From the NCBI RefSeq assembly GCF_900497805.2, contig NW_020954582.1, forward strand, positions 939,459-1,003,458: DNA of 64,000 nt, in the 5' to 3' direction. Shown piece by piece: positions 1-10,855 of the stretch. Within the stretch, counting starts at the first letter, position 1. Every line of letters starts with the position of its first letter. Source of the DNA: Vombatus ursinus (Eukaryota; Chordata; Mammalia; Diprotodontia; Vombatidae). Both the position numbers and the translations under genes were made by a program. The notes beneath the pieces were generated by a model, which saw nothing but the letters and a program-made list of their open reading frames with translations, ran no database searches and was not told the origin of the DNA.

Positions 1-440
1 TGGGCTTGAGTTATGTAGAGATAATGAAAACCTTCCAGGAAACAGCCCAATCTCTGGCAGCGTGTGAGGATGTGAGGGGCCCCTAAGCTCAGTTTTGAGT
101 CAAAGGTGTGATATGAAATCCAGAAAAGCTAGTGCGATGCTAGGCTTGATTAAGAGGGGCCTGGTGTCTGGAATTAGGACCCTCATCGATGTCACTGAGG
201 ACTTGCATGGTATGCAGTATCCACATACATATATGTAAATATCAGTACTCAGGCATTGGGGAACCATGCCGCCTGCTCTGGCCATCTTCTTCTTCCTGGA
301 GCCTTGACTACCTAGCCACCAGGACCTGGGCTCTGACAGGTGTGACTGTGACTTGTACCAGGGCCAGGACCCCTCCCATCTGAAATCACACTCCAAGACT
401 TTTGCTGTCCCTAATGAACCATCTTTCCCCCATCCCCTTT
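1..440. other. Unassigned noncoding sequence
   Basis: No repeat family or coding signal recognised. Short open frames on both strands overlap one another and look non-coding. Confidence 0.5.
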
Positions 441-565
441 TAAGGGTGTCTTCTTTTTGCAGACTATAAGCAGGAACCTTAGTTGACTTGTCTTTGTATT
501 TTCAGTGCTTAGCACAGGGCCTGGAACATAGTAGGAGATTAATAAATGCTTGCTGACTTGAATGA
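440..565 (+). mobile_element. L2 LINE 3' end
   Basis: Ends with the L2 signature GCTTAGCACAGGGCCTGG, then CATAGTAGGAGATTAATAAA and a TTGAATGA tail. Only the 3' untranslated end is left. Confidence 0.8.
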
Positions 566-700
566 GACCATCAGTAGAATCCTGTACTCTGCCCTGATCC
601 AGTCACCTGTAGGGTATTGTGATTTACTCCAGATACAAGAAAGGCATGGAGGAGATGGAGGTAGTGGAGAGAAGAGTGACCAGGCTAGTGGAGGACCTTG
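566..700 (+). mobile_element. CR1/L3 LINE fragment
   Basis: Contains the CR1-like run TATTGTGATTTACTCCAGAT, then GTGGAGAGAAGAGTGACCAG, matching the CR1/L3 region upstream of the 3' tail. Heavily diverged. Confidence 0.6.
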
Positions 701-985
701 GGATCATAATAACAACACACATTTACATGGTATTTTAAAGTTTTCAGAACACTTTATATAGCATTCTATCCTCACAAGAACCCTATGAGGTGGGTATTAT
801 AAGTAACCTGTCTTTCTCGGCTCTGGAGTCTGAAGGCCTGGGTACAAATCATGCCTCTGATAAGTATAACCTGAGTGACCTTGGCTAAGTCATTTAACTC
901 CCCTGGGTCTCACATTCTTCACTGGTGAAAATGACAGGCAGTGCTGGACTCAAGGGCCTCCAGTACCTGGTCTCTGAGGCTGTGA
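700..985. mobile_element. Two abutting MIR-type SINE fragments in opposite orientation
   Basis: 700-815 is antisense MIR (CTCACAAGAACCCTATGAGG); 815-985 is sense MIR/CORE-SINE (GGTACAAATCATGCCTCTG, then GAGTGACCTTGGCTAAGTCA). The pair makes an imperfect head-to-head arrangement. Confidence 0.7.
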
Positions 986-1640
986 TGGCAGGTCTGGTGC
1001 CAGATAAAAATCAGTGGAAGCTAACTGGGGTTGGTTGGCTGGAAGAAGAGAAGAATGAGAGCAGAAGCATATCCCCCAATACCGGAAAGACAGTCACTTT
1101 GCCCTGGTCGGCCCCCGAGTGATGCCCAGTGAAGCTGGGGGGCACCCTTTCTTCTCCCTCCATCGGTATCTGTTCATCACTAACCTTAGCACACAAAAAG
1201 CCCATGTACCAGGGAGGCCCGTGGGCCACCTGAACAAACCACAATGCCAAAGGTAAGGGCTGCTCCTTGTGTGAGATCCCACAGTAGCCGTTTCATCCTA
1301 GATCAGATTGGGAGGTTCAGAACTGGCTCTATGCCTAGGGCTACCTTCTAAAGACTTGTATGCCAGCTCAGCTGAGTTTTGATCTGTAAGCTGTTAATGG
1401 GCCATTGTATCATGATGGGCGGAGAAATACTAACACGTGTTCCTGTTCTGAGCAGCAGATTCCAAAGGAAATGAGTGGCTGTCCTGAAGATGACCAGGTT
1501 CCTTTGTTAGCAGCTAACAGGAATTTAGAGATACTGGTGTTGACTGCTTAAGCAAATGAATAAGCTGGGAAATCAGAGAACCTGTGTGGAGGAGGAGGGG
1601 CTGAAGTAATGGGGAGCACTTAGTCAGGAGAAGACTGGGG
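985..1640. other. Unassigned noncoding sequence
   Basis: No repeat or exon recognised. An antisense open frame over 1011-1250 shows no family resemblance and is probably chance. Confidence 0.5.
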
Positions 1641-1654
1641 GGAGCACAGCAGCT

Positions 1655-1885
1655 GTCAATCACACCATCAATCCATCAGTGGATCAACAAGTACTTACTT
1701 GCCTATTGAGTGCTAAGCACTGGGATGCAAGGACAGGGGACAAACAACTCCTTGCAAAGAGCTTACTTTCGAAGGGAGGACATGAGAACTATATGCCATG
1801 TGTGTTGGCACTGTGTAGGGGCTACAAAGAGAGGTGATGCTCTCTGCCTTCAGGAAGCCTACATTTTATCAAGAACTAGAAAGGC
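1655..1885 (-). mobile_element. L2 LINE 3' end, with a second partial copy
   Basis: Antisense L2 start CATCAATCCATCAGTGGATC, then GAGTGCTAAGCACTGGGATG. A second similar piece (GCACTGTGTAGGGGCTACAA) starts near 1805, so two 3' ends lie side by side. Confidence 0.75.
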
Positions 1886-2195
1886 TGTCCTCTGGAAGGG
1901 GTATGCCTCATTCTGTTTGGTCCCACAGGGCAGGACCAGGAGCAATGGGGGGCCTCCGAAAGAAGCGAACTTAGGCTGGAGGTTAGGAAGTAGCTCCCAC
2001 TGAGAACTGTCCCCAAACCAGGTCAGGCAGCCTCATTGGCTGGTAGTGAGTAGACTCTCCCTGGAGGCCTCTGGCAGAGGCTGAGTGACCCTTGGTGGGA
2101 TGAGTCCTGGAAGGGATTCTTCTTCAGGCACAAGTGGGAGTAGGGAGATGCTAAGCTCCCTTCCAACTCTAAGATCTGCTGAGGCCTCCATGATT
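1885..2195 (+). mobile_element. CR1/L3 LINE 3' end
   Basis: Shows the CR1/L3 order: GGTCCCACAGGGCAGGACCA, AGGAGCAATGGG, TTAGGCTGGAGGTTAGGAAG, and the terminal CTTCCAACTCTAAGATCTG. About 300 bases of the 3' untranslated end. Confidence 0.85.
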
Positions 2196-2395
2196 ACAAA
2201 TTTACAAAGAATGTCCTACAAATTGGGGGGATGAGTGAACGTGAGAAAGTTACAGGAGGGGAAAGATTCACAAAATTTATCATTTCTTTTTCCAGAAGAA
2301 TGTATATTGTGACGCAATCCAGCTTGTTAACTATGGAATTTCCCTCTGTCTATTACTTAACCTAGCCATTGACTGATTTACTTTCTGCTTGGGAC
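2195..2395. other. Unassigned noncoding sequence
   Basis: No repeat recognised; includes GTCTATTACTTAACCTAGCC and other AT-rich text. Confidence 0.4.
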
Positions 2396-2396
2396 A

Positions 2397-2605
2397 GCCT
2401 GGGGCTGTAGTGGATAGAACTCTGGCCTTAGAGTCAGGAAACCTAAGTTCAAATCCCACCTCAGGCACTCAGTTGCTGTATGACTGTGGCCAAGTCAACT
2501 TCACCTGTTTGCCTCAGTTTCCTCAACTGTACCTACCTCACCTACCTCAGGGTTGTTGAGAGGATCCAAGAAGTTAGCATATGTGAAGTGCTTGCTGATC
2601 TCACT
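2397..2605 (+). mobile_element. MIR/CORE-SINE
   Basis: Near full length: GTAGTGGATAGAACTCTGG, AAGTTCAAATCCCACCTCAG, TGCCTCAGTTTCCTCAACTG and GGGTTGTTGAGAGGATCCAA follow in the correct order. Confidence 0.85.
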
Positions 2606-3020
2606 TTCTTGCCTTCCATTTCCTGGCATTTGCCCTTTAGACCCAATTTTCAAAATTGGCAATAGAGGCTACACACACGTAAGATTATGGTGGGTCTGGT
2701 TGCTTCTGTAAGGTACCTATTATCCTTCTGGCCCTACAGAAAATGGCCTTGGTGAAAAAGCTGGCTGGCTTATCACTTGCTTGTAGACCTTTTTATTTCC
2801 CTGAATATGTATAATAAGACACTACTGATGCCTCATTTTGGGGAAGGGAGAAGTCTCAAAGGCCTGAGCACAAGCCAAAACTCATGGAGAATGGTAAGTC
2901 CACTTGGCAAAGATGGAAATAGAGGTGGAAAGTGAAGTAGGAATGGGGAAGTGAGCATAGACTCAGGGAAAACATCCTACAGAGGGGAATGGTGGGCGTC
3001 TGCAAATAATACCATTCCTT
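2605..3020. other. Unassigned noncoding sequence
   Basis: No repeat family or coding signal recognised. Confidence 0.45.
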
Positions 3021-3625
3021 TACCTACGGTATCATTTTAAATGGCACTGATGCACTCAGCTGTCAAAATGGTCTTCCTAAAATGGATGTCACTCCCCCCT
3101 GCCAATAAATGCCAGTGGCTCCCTATTACCTCCAGTATCAAATATAAAATCCTCTATTCAACATTTAAATCTCTTTATAACCTGGTCCCTCCCCACCTTT
3201 CCAGCTTTTGTTCATCTTACACCCTGCCCTCTCCCATACTTTTCAATGCAGTGACACTGGCTTCCTGGATGTTCCTAAAACAAGACACTCCATTTCCTGA
3301 CTCGGGTATTTTCCCTGACTGTGCCTCCTGCCTGGAATGCCCTCCCTCCTCAGCTCCACCTCTTGGCTTTCTTCAAGTCTCAGCTAAAATCCCACTTTCT
3401 ACAGGAAGCCTTCCCATTTCCTTTTCATTCCAGTGCATGCCCTCTGTTGCTTGTTTTCAGTTTATCCTGTATAGACCTTGTTCGCACACCTTCGTTTACA
3501 TGTCTTCCCATTAGATTCTGGGCTTCTTGAGGACAGGAACTGTGTTTTACTTTTCTTTTTATCCTTAGTGCTTAGCACAACTTCTGGCACCTAATAGATG
3601 CTTCAAGATGTTTATTGACTGACTA
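3020..3625 (+). mobile_element. L2 LINE 3' portion (~600 bases)
   Basis: Contains CCAGTGGCTCCCTATTACCT, GCCTGGAATGCCCTCC, CTTCAAGTCTCAGCTAAAAT and the terminal CTTAGCACAACTTCTGGCAC with a TTGACTGACT tail. A 157-codon open frame across it is an L2 untranslated-region artefact. Confidence 0.9.
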
Positions 3626-3837
3626 GACATCACATCAGAGTTGTCATGGACTTGGTCATTGGTGCTAGTAGTGTTTCTCAGACCACATACAGAAAAGACT
3701 CAGTACATCTCCTGAGATGGATCTGAGGTCAAATCCATTTTCCATCAATGACACAAACTTACTAGGTTTTGGTTTTCTTAACAGGTGTTTAGGGAAAAAA
3801 ATCATTTGATCTCTATATTTACAGTCTATCTATGAGT

Positions 3838-4063
3838 ATCTAGGTGGTACAGTGGATAGATCTGAGTTCCAATCTGGCCTCAGACAGTTACTAGCCATAT
3901 AACCCTGGGCAAGTCACTTAACCCAGTATGCCTCAGTTTCCCCATCTGTAAAATAAGCTGGAGAAAGAAATGGCAAACTACTCCAGTATCTTTGCCAAGA
4001 AAACCCCAAATGGGATCACTGCAAAGAATTGGACACAACTGAAAAATAACTGAGAAACAACAA
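3838..4063 (+). mobile_element. Marsupial CORE-SINE with RTE-type tail (MAR1-like)
   Basis: tRNA-like head (TAGGTGGTACAGTGGATAGA), core CCTGGGCAAGTCACTTAACC, then the RTE-derived tail GAAATGGCAAACTACTCCAG and GGACACAACTGAAAAATAAC, ending in AACAACAAAA. Full length. Confidence 0.9.
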
Positions 4064-4094
4064 AATTTATCCTATATGTAGTTTGCTTGTATGT

Positions 4095-4235
4095 ATGTTT
4101 ATCTCCCCAGAAATAACTTTTTGTGATCTCCTTGGAGGTAGGGACTATCTTTTGCCTCTTTTTGTATCCCCAGGGCTTAACACAGTGCCTGGCACATAGT
4201 AGGTGCTTAATATATGTTTATTGATTGATTGACCC
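4095..4235 (+). mobile_element. L2 LINE 3' end
   Basis: GTATCCCCAGGGCTTAACAC, AGTGCCTGGCACATAGTAGG and a TTGATTGATTGA tail. Confidence 0.9.
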
Positions 4236-4620
4236 TTCTCGAAAATGTGTTTTCACCCATTTTATCCATCGAGGACCACACTTTAATCAAAGCTGAGTGT
4301 AAAGACCCCTCAACCTTCTTTGATGTAAACTAAACACAATATCCTTTCACTTTTCCTGCTAATACCTATAACCCAAGGGACTTTAGAGGGAGAGGTGCTC
4401 TGGGGCAGGGTTAGAGGCAACTGTCCAAGGTACTAGGCTTCCTGCCCTATAGTGTGTTTGTGTGTGGGGGAGTGGTCTCTACAGTGCTTTTATTCCTCAA
4501 AGCACTCGTGTACTTTTATTCTAGGAAGTAGTAGGCTCTGATGGGCCATTCAATCCAATAGGCACGTCATACATTCTTGACTGATAAGGCCATCTCACCT
4601 ACTATGTATGCCACACTGAA
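4235..4620. other. Unassigned noncoding sequence
   Basis: No repeat or exon recognised. Confidence 0.45.
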
Positions 4621-4624
4621 TCTT

Positions 4625-4892
4625 TTAATAGTTAACATCTGCATTGTGCTTTAAAATTGGCAAAACATCTGGCATTCATTGCTCATTTGGGCCTCACAAC
4701 AACCACGGGAGGAATGTGCTATGGATCTTACAGATTTTCATCATTCATCATTTTACAGATCAGGAAACTGAGGCGCAAAGCTGGTTAAGTGACTTACCCA
4801 AGGTCCTGAGCTAGTAAGTGTCTAGAGGAAGGACCTGAATGCAGGTCTTCCAAACTTAAAGTCTAGCACTCTTTCCACTGTGCCATGTCACT
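4625..4892 (-). mobile_element. MIR-type SINE, antisense
   Basis: CTCACAACAACCACGGGAGG, CAGATCAGGAAACTGAGGCG, GAGCTAGTAAGTGTCTAGAG and CTCTTTCCACTGTGCCATG follow the antisense MIR order at near full length. Confidence 0.85.
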
Positions 4893-5044
4893 TTCAGATG
4901 GGACTGAAGGGCAATGGGAAATGGTGACATTGGAGAATCCAGTTTTGTAGCTTTAGGAGGAGATGCTGTTTCCACCAAGGAAATGTATTCCTTAATGGCA
5001 GAATCACAGGCTTGTTTAAGCTGGAAGGGACTTGAAAGAGCTAG

Positions 5045-5226
5045 TCCTTCGGCTCTTAAACTAAAGTTTGTAAACTTGCTTTTTGGAAAGAAATATTGAT
5101 AACCGCATTTCTATACAATTGGCTTCCTTTGTAAAAATTTTATTTTATCCATTCAAAAACATCATTCTGAGAAAGGGTGAAAAGCACTGGACTGCTGACA
5201 GAGGGTTAAGGTTAAGAACTCTTGCT
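5045..5226 (-). mobile_element. hAT-family (MER-type) DNA transposon remnant
   Basis: Contains TTGGCTTCCTTTGTAAAAAT, TTATCCATTCAAAAACATCA and TTCTGAGAAAGGGT, ending GGTTAAGAACTC, the mark of a non-autonomous hAT family that begins CAGGGGTTCTTAACC. Same family as 36726-36925 and 63695-63905. Internal part is shortened. Confidence 0.65.
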
Positions 5227-5296
5227 ACAGTCAGAAAGCCCTCATTTTACAGATGAAGAAACTGAGGCCCAGGGAGGGAGAGGGCCTTGCTTCTGG

Positions 5297-5342
<46 letters not shown>

Positions 5343-5420
5343 ACCCAGTGGCAGAGGCAGGACTCAAACTCAGGCCATCTGGCTCACAGTCTAGAGCTCA
5401 CTCTAGGTCAGTGTTCCATT
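5227..5420 (-). mobile_element. MIR-type SINE, split by a CA microsatellite
   Basis: Left part ACAGATGAAGAAACTGAGGC; right part CAGTGGCAGAGGCAGGACTC. The CA run sits exactly where MIR has GGTCACACAGC. Confidence 0.85.
5299..5340. repeat. (CA)21 microsatellite
   Basis: Uninterrupted CA dinucleotide run inside the MIR copy. Confidence 0.98.
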
Positions 5421-5644
5421 AAGTATTGGTTGTGAAAACTCCCTCCTCCTTTTGTCAACACAATGCTATCCATTTTAATGACACATTTGAGGATCTAGGC
5501 AGAATTGAATCTCTAGGCTAGAAATAGACAAATTCCCTTACTCAATTCCATGAGAGACATCTGGATCCCCTAAGCACAAAATCTCAAACAGAAAAGGCAA
5601 GACATTTCTTCACATATTGCATGGAAAAGCATGGTTGGGATTTA

Positions 5645-6640
5645 AATCCTCAAGTCAAGTCAGCAAGCATTTCTTTATTCAGGGCTTACTCTGTTCCAAG
5701 TACTGGGCTAACCCTGGGCATGCAAAGCAAGGTATAAAGCATCTCTCCCTTTCCTCAAGAAGCATGCTTTCTAACGAGGGAGATGTGTACATCCAAGATA
5801 TATACAGTTAAACTGGGAGGCGGCTTCAGAAAGAACTCACTGGCATTGAAGAAGGCTGGGAAAGTCCCCTCCCCCGAAGGTAAGATTCAGCTGAGATGTG
5901 GAGGAAGCCCGGAGGCAGAGAGGAGGTGAGAGAGCATTCCAGATGTGGGGGCAGCCAAGAAGAAGCCCCAGATGCAGGAGAGATGAGAACCAGCAAGGTG
6001 AGCATTGCTGGCTTTCAGGTTTTATGGAGCGGGGCACAATGTAAGGAGAATAAAAGGGAAGAAAGTAGCCAGGCCGTGAAAGGCTCTAAAAGCCAAAGGG
6101 GGTTTTATGTTTGACCCTGGAAGTAAGGGGGAGAGTGAGATCCATTGGAATGTACTGAGTAGGAGAGGGACCCGGCCAGACCTGTGCTTCAGGAAGGTCC
6201 CTTTGACACCTGAGAGGATGATCCAGAGTGAGGTGATGAGGGCCCACACCAGGGGGTGGGAGAGGTGGTGTGAAAGCAGAATTGACAGGATCAGGCAGCA
6301 GATTGAATGGGGGAGGGAGGTAAGAGTGAGGAGCCAAGGATGACGCTGAGCTTTCGAGCCTCGGTGACCGGAGGGAAGGTGGGAGATTTCTTGGGGAAAG
6401 ATAGCGAGCTCCATTTCGATATGTTGCATTTGAGATGCTTATGGCTCATCTGGTTTGAAATGCCAGAAAGGCCACGGGAGAGGTGTCTGGAGGTTAGGAG
6501 AGAGGTTAGGGCTGGATAAGTAGATCTGAGAATCACTTGCATAGAGATGATTGTTGAAGCCATGGGAATGAATGAGATCATCAAGGGAGAGAACGTAGCA
6601 GGAGAAGAGAATGGGCCCAGGGCAGAGCCTGCTTCTGTCT
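5645..6640 (-). mobile_element. L2 LINE, ~1 kb, reverse transcriptase C-terminal part through 3' end
   Basis: The 3' end (AAGTACTGGGCTAACCCTGG antisense) runs into coding remnants. The minus-strand reading 6291-6600 gives [20 protein letters not shown], which aligns with the LKLN-SKTE block after the YADD motif of L2/CR1-clade reverse transcriptase. Badly decayed, not functional. Confidence 0.85.
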
Positions 6641-6739
6641 GCTGAATAAATACTGAGGATGCCTGGCCTCTGGACACGGGTGTTCCTGACTCATATGGGG
6701 CTTCATTGCTGTCAGGGGGCATGGAGTCCACACTTCGGT

Positions 6740-6920
6740 GTGGCATAGTGGGCTGTTTCTTAGAGCTGGAAAGGTCTCCGGTGGCCATCAAGAGCGACCC
6801 AGACCTTACCCAGAATGACTTCCACACCACGTGTCAGCCGTTCAGCTTCTGCTTAAAGACCTCCCGGGAGGAGGAGCCACTTGCTCCTGGGGCTGTCCAT
6901 CTCACGTCTGGATGGTGAAG
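6740..6920 (-). mobile_element. CR1/L3 LINE fragment
   Basis: TTAGAGCTGGAAAGGTCTCC, then CAGCTTCTGCTTAAAGACCT, the antisense CR1/L3 3' end. Diverged. Confidence 0.65.
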
Positions 6921-7015
6921 ACTGTCAGGAAATGTGAGTTCAGGCTTCAGTGACGACAACGTAAGCGACTGAGCGAGTCACTTCATAACGGCTCTTAGTT
7001 TCCTGACTGACCAAA
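6920..7015 (+). mobile_element. MIR/CORE-SINE remnant
   Basis: GAGTTCAGGCTTCAGTGACG, GAGCGAGTCACTTCATAACG and CTTAGTTTCCTGACTGACCA keep the SINE order. Confidence 0.55.
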
Positions 7016-7024
7016 TGGGAGGTA

Positions 7025-7092
7025 ATAGTCTTCATCCTTCTTCCTCCTCTTCATCTTCTCCCAATTCCCCTCCCCCTCTTCTTCTTCCTTCT
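7025..7092 (+). repeat. Pyrimidine-rich low-complexity tract
   Basis: Almost only C and T with CTTCTTCCTCC-type runs. Mirror-like and potentially triplex-forming. Confidence 0.85.
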
Positions 7093-7094
7093 GA

Positions 7095-7420
7095 CATAGA
7101 CTTAAGGCCCCTGCCATCTTGTTGTCCTCCTATCAATGTCCTTCCCAGCCTATGGCATCCGTGAACTGAACACAGGATGTATCCTGATCAGGACAGACGA
7201 CTGAGAGGCCCCAGCCTCCTTATTCCTGCAAACCTCTGCCCCTCCAAATGCAGCCCAAGATTGGGTGAGTTTTCTGGGGCTGCCACAAGCCACTGCTGAC
7301 TCATATTGAGCTAGCAGCCCACCTGAGCCCCCAGACCTTTTCCAGGCAAACTTGAAGGTCCTTTCCACTTCTCAATTTATCCTGCTATAACCAGTTAATC
7401 TCCAAGTCCTCTCCCCCCAG
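7095..7420 (-). mobile_element. CR1/L3 LINE segment
   Basis: GTTGTCCTCCTATCAATGTC, AATGCAGCCCAAGATTGG, GACTCATATTGAGCTAGCAG and CCCCCAGACCTTTTCCAGGC match antisense CR1/L3 upstream of the 3' end. Confidence 0.85.
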
Positions 7421-7424
7421 ATTC

Positions 7425-7960
7425 CTCTAGATTGCTCTACATAACTGTCTCCATGGATTCTCTCACTACCATCCTTGACATGGGGGGATAGGCGCCAAGT
7501 ACTAACCTTGACCCTGGCCAGGGTCCCATTTATGCTTGTTTTTCTAGTACATGCCTTCTCCTCAAAAGGCCCCATCCATTCTTATGCAGTCGACATAATG
7601 GGGACATATCATTAATAATTATTAGCTACCTGGGGCTGTACAAGCCCATGACACTCTAGAGAAACAGATGAAAGAAAACACCAAAGTCTTTGCCTCGAAG
7701 GATCTGCTGACACATTTCTGCCAAGGCCCAGGGCAGAAGCACCTGCTGACTCCTCTTAACCTTGATCTAGATCGATTATTCATAAGTTATTTAACTTTTA
7801 TGTCTTATTCAAGATGTAAAGACTTTCTAATGTCGACAGCGGCTAGCCAAGGCACTGAATGTCCAGTGGCGGCATGGCAGTGGGGGCCTCTTGGTCTTTC
7901 CAACTTTTAACCTGGACCATTTTCCATTGGGATGGATTCTCAGATACAGATATTCTTCTC
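7425..7960. other. Unassigned noncoding sequence
   Basis: No repeat or exon recognised. Confidence 0.45.
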
Positions 7961-8090
7961 TGGGAGAGACAGTGTATTGTAGTGGACAGAGGGCTGGCTT
8001 TGGAGTCAGGAAGACTTGACCTTCAACCCCATCTCTGCCACCTGCTGGCTTGTAACCATAGACGGGTTATGTAAACACTCAGTGCCCTTG
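7960..8090 (+). mobile_element. MIR/CORE-SINE, 5' part
   Basis: TGTATTGTAGTGGACAGAGG, GGAGTCAGGAAGACTTGACC and CATCTCTGCCACCTGCTGGC. Confidence 0.75.
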
Positions 8091-8094
8091 GCAC

Positions 8095-8555
8095 TCTAAG
8101 AATGTGAGTTCTTGATGAGTTGCTGATTTGTGTCAGTGGAGTGAGTTTTCACACCAGGAGCTCCTCAGACTGATGAAGTAACAGGTCTGAACAACAACAA
8201 CAAAATCTTCTGCTTAACAGAAATTCGTTTGCTGACATTATGGATTAAGAAATGTGTGAGCTATCAGAAATCCCCTTTACAGAACATAAGTCCCAGACTT
8301 ATGCCACAGTTGTTGAGCTGGAACCACCACCATTTTGAAGAATGTCAAGAATGAGGTCCCTGAAAGAACAGGGTCTCACTAGGTGACCTGAATTACTTGC
8401 CTTGAAGCCATAATTGAATGTTTTCAGGCTTTGGTTAACTTGGACACTTGGCCCCAAAGAAAGAAAATGTCCTGATTGATTTAGCTGTCAGCCAAGGAAA
8501 GGAGCAGGACAATGAAAGCTTTCCATTTTGGATACTTGTGATGATAGTAATTATT
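8095..8555. other. Unassigned noncoding sequence
   Basis: No repeat family recognised; includes GAACAACAACAACAAAATC near 8190, resembling a SINE tail without its body. Confidence 0.45.
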
Positions 8556-9000
8556 ATTTAACTCTGCTGAAAGCCAGAAATATGCTAGGCTCTGGAGGAG
8601 ATGAGAAAGATGCCAACCACATCTACCACAAGGCTGTACTTATCCGGGAGGGGAGTCAGCATCAGCATGCTCCCCCAGGAGGCCAGGGGACAGAACACTC
8701 AATCTCACCAATAACCTCTCCAAGGAGACTGAACCACAGGAATGCCCAATATCACTGACTTCCTCCCCCAGACGCCATGGGGCAGAGCACTTAGCACATC
8801 TTGGAGAGTGGACCATTGGAAATGGACAACATTAACCAAGAGTGCAGAACTTAGTGAGTGCCTGCTAAGTACCAGGTGGTACGAAGACAAAAACGAAACC
8901 TACATTCTGTTGGGACCTGGGAGTCGGGTTTGACATGGGTACAAGCCAGTACATACAAAGTGGTTTCAAAAGGGAGGCAGGTGTTAAGAACTTTTTTGTC
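8555..9000 (-). mobile_element. Two weak L2 3'-end remnants
   Basis: AATATGCTAGGCTCTGGAGG near 8580 and GAGTGCCTGCTAAGTACCAG near 8855 resemble the antisense L2 terminus. The span between (8640-8840) is unassigned. Confidence 0.5.
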
Positions 9001-9069
9001 AGGGATGTGTATCCAGAAAAGCCTCTTGTGAGAGGCAGAACACAAACCACTGGTCTGCCTGATGAGTTG

Positions 9070-9290
9070 GCAGGGAGGTAGCATAGCTGAATAGGGAAGT
9101 GGACTTGGATTCAGGAAGATCTGAGTTCAAATCCAGCCTCAGACACTTCTTAGCTGTGTGACCTTGGGAAAATCACTTAACCCCTCTGGCAGCCTCAGTT
9201 TTCATATCTGTAAAGTGGAGATGATAATAGCACTTACCTCCCATGATTTTTTGAAGTTCAAATGAGATAATATATATAAAGTACTTTGCA
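9070..9290 (+). mobile_element. MIR/CORE-SINE, near full length
   Basis: GAGTTCAAATCCAGCCTCAG, TAGCTGTGTGACCTTGGG and GATGATAATAGCACTTACCT occur in order with the 3' AAAGTACTTTGCAAAAC. Confidence 0.9.
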
Positions 9291-10440
9291 AAACTGGAGA
9301 CCCGGGGAAAAAATGAATCGGATGCTGTCCAGACAATCCTGAAGGACTGGATGGCTTCACGTCTTGCAGCTCCACAAATAATTTCCTTTGGATGACGGTT
9401 GTAACTCCTGATTACTGGGTTGCAGGCTGGTGTTGCAGAGAAACTCCACCTCAGTCAGGTGACCTTCAGAGTGTTTTCCAAAGCTGTTCATGCCTGACTA
9501 TTGCATATGCATCAGCCCTGGGCATCACTTGCCTATAGAAGAGGATGCTGACTGTCACTGATTATCGCAGTTTCCATTAAGATGGCTGCATGCCCTCAGC
9601 CTGATTCCTCTTGGGCCGAGCTCATTTTGTTCCAGGCCATTGGTCTGGGCTGTTCAACATTTTGGTATTAAGTCAGAGAAGGAGGAGGAATTATTTTCCT
9701 CCAATTGGTAAGAGGAAACAAGAATTCTTAAAAGTGAGCGCTCGTATCTGCTCAGCAAATGTTACAATCAGGCTTTCATTCCCTCTTGCTCAGGCATAAC
9801 TTTGAGGTGCATCTCTACTTCTGAAAATGCACCTTTTCTTTTTGGGGAATGGGTTTCTTGAAAACAAAGATGGCAGTTGAGAGAAATATTGCTAAATTAT
9901 TCCCCGAGTTCCTATTCTCTCTGGGCTGTTGAATGCAGCAAAAAGAAGTGAATTTCATTCGAGGCCAGGCCTTTAGCATCCCAGGCAGAAGCGATTCTGA
10001 AAGGCCACTTGGAAAGAGGCCACATTTGCTTGTTTGGAGAACAAATAGTGTACTCTGCTATCAGTTCATCTCAGGAAGCTGTGCAACAAAAACCAGCCTG
10101 AGGGCATCCTCCTTGACTGAAAGGAAAAATGGAGACCAGCTGACATGATGAGGTCCCCGAGCATTTTGGAAGGTCATGCATGCATCGTGAATCTCAAAAG
10201 GGAGCCGCGTCCGCTTTTTGGATTCATGAGCTGAGCCTCGTTAGCGACAATGGGTAAACATGGAGCAAACAATCCAGTTATGAGTCTTTCCACATGTTTG
10301 GCACAAATGTCATTGAGATCCCAATCTGCAAAGTGGGTGGATGAATAAGGACACTGAATTGGATTAATCTAGCGAGGAAACCACTGTGTTCTAAAAGGTC
10401 CCACAAATGACTCGAGCCTCAGCTTCCTGAGATGTCTGCA
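9290..10440. other. Repeat-poor stretch, candidate conserved noncoding DNA
   Basis: About 1.15 kb with no transposon signature, unusual for this window. Includes CAATTGG-type homeobox and CCAAT-like words and, near 10174-10290, CATGCATGCATCGTG and GGAGCAAACAATCC. No open frame resembles a protein I know. Confidence 0.4.
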
Positions 10441-10444
10441 GGTG

Positions 10445-10855
10445 ACGTGGCATTGTAGAATCATAGCATATTACAACTGGGAGAGACTCAGGGGTCAGCC
10501 AGTCTACCTTTTATCATAAATATGACTTCCTGCGCAATATTCCTGACAAGTGGTGAGTCAGCCTCTTGGGCTAATAGGCACCATGGAAGACTTCCTGTGA
10601 TGGGACGCACACTACACCCTGAGGTGGCTCCTTTTTGGACCACTACAATTGCTCTGAAGTTTCTCCTTATATTGAGTTGAAATCTACCCTTTTCCCCCTT
10701 GCCTTCCCCACCCCCTCAACTATAACATGCACCAATTGGTGCTGATTATACCTTCTGGGACCAAGCAGAATAAATCTTGTATCTTTTCCACATAACAACC
10801 TTTCAAATATTTGAATACAGTAATTGCTTCAAGTCTTGTCTGGTTCATTTTAACC
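10445..10855 (-). mobile_element. CR1/L3 LINE 3' portion
   Basis: Starts GTAGAATCATAGCATATTAC, with TCCTGACAAGTGGTGAGTCA, GGGACCAAGCAGAATAAATC and CAACCTTTCAAATATTTGAA in the antisense order. Confidence 0.9.

Noticed and set aside
3041-3514. A 157-codon sense gene
   Set aside because: Matches the L2 3' region in order and wording.
5222-5435. Histidine-threonine repeat protein
   Set aside because: Translation of a CA microsatellite within MIR.
6291-6830. A 179-codon antisense gene
   Set aside because: Contains L2 ORF2 residues (LKCNISK) and extends into a CR1 fragment; not a host gene.
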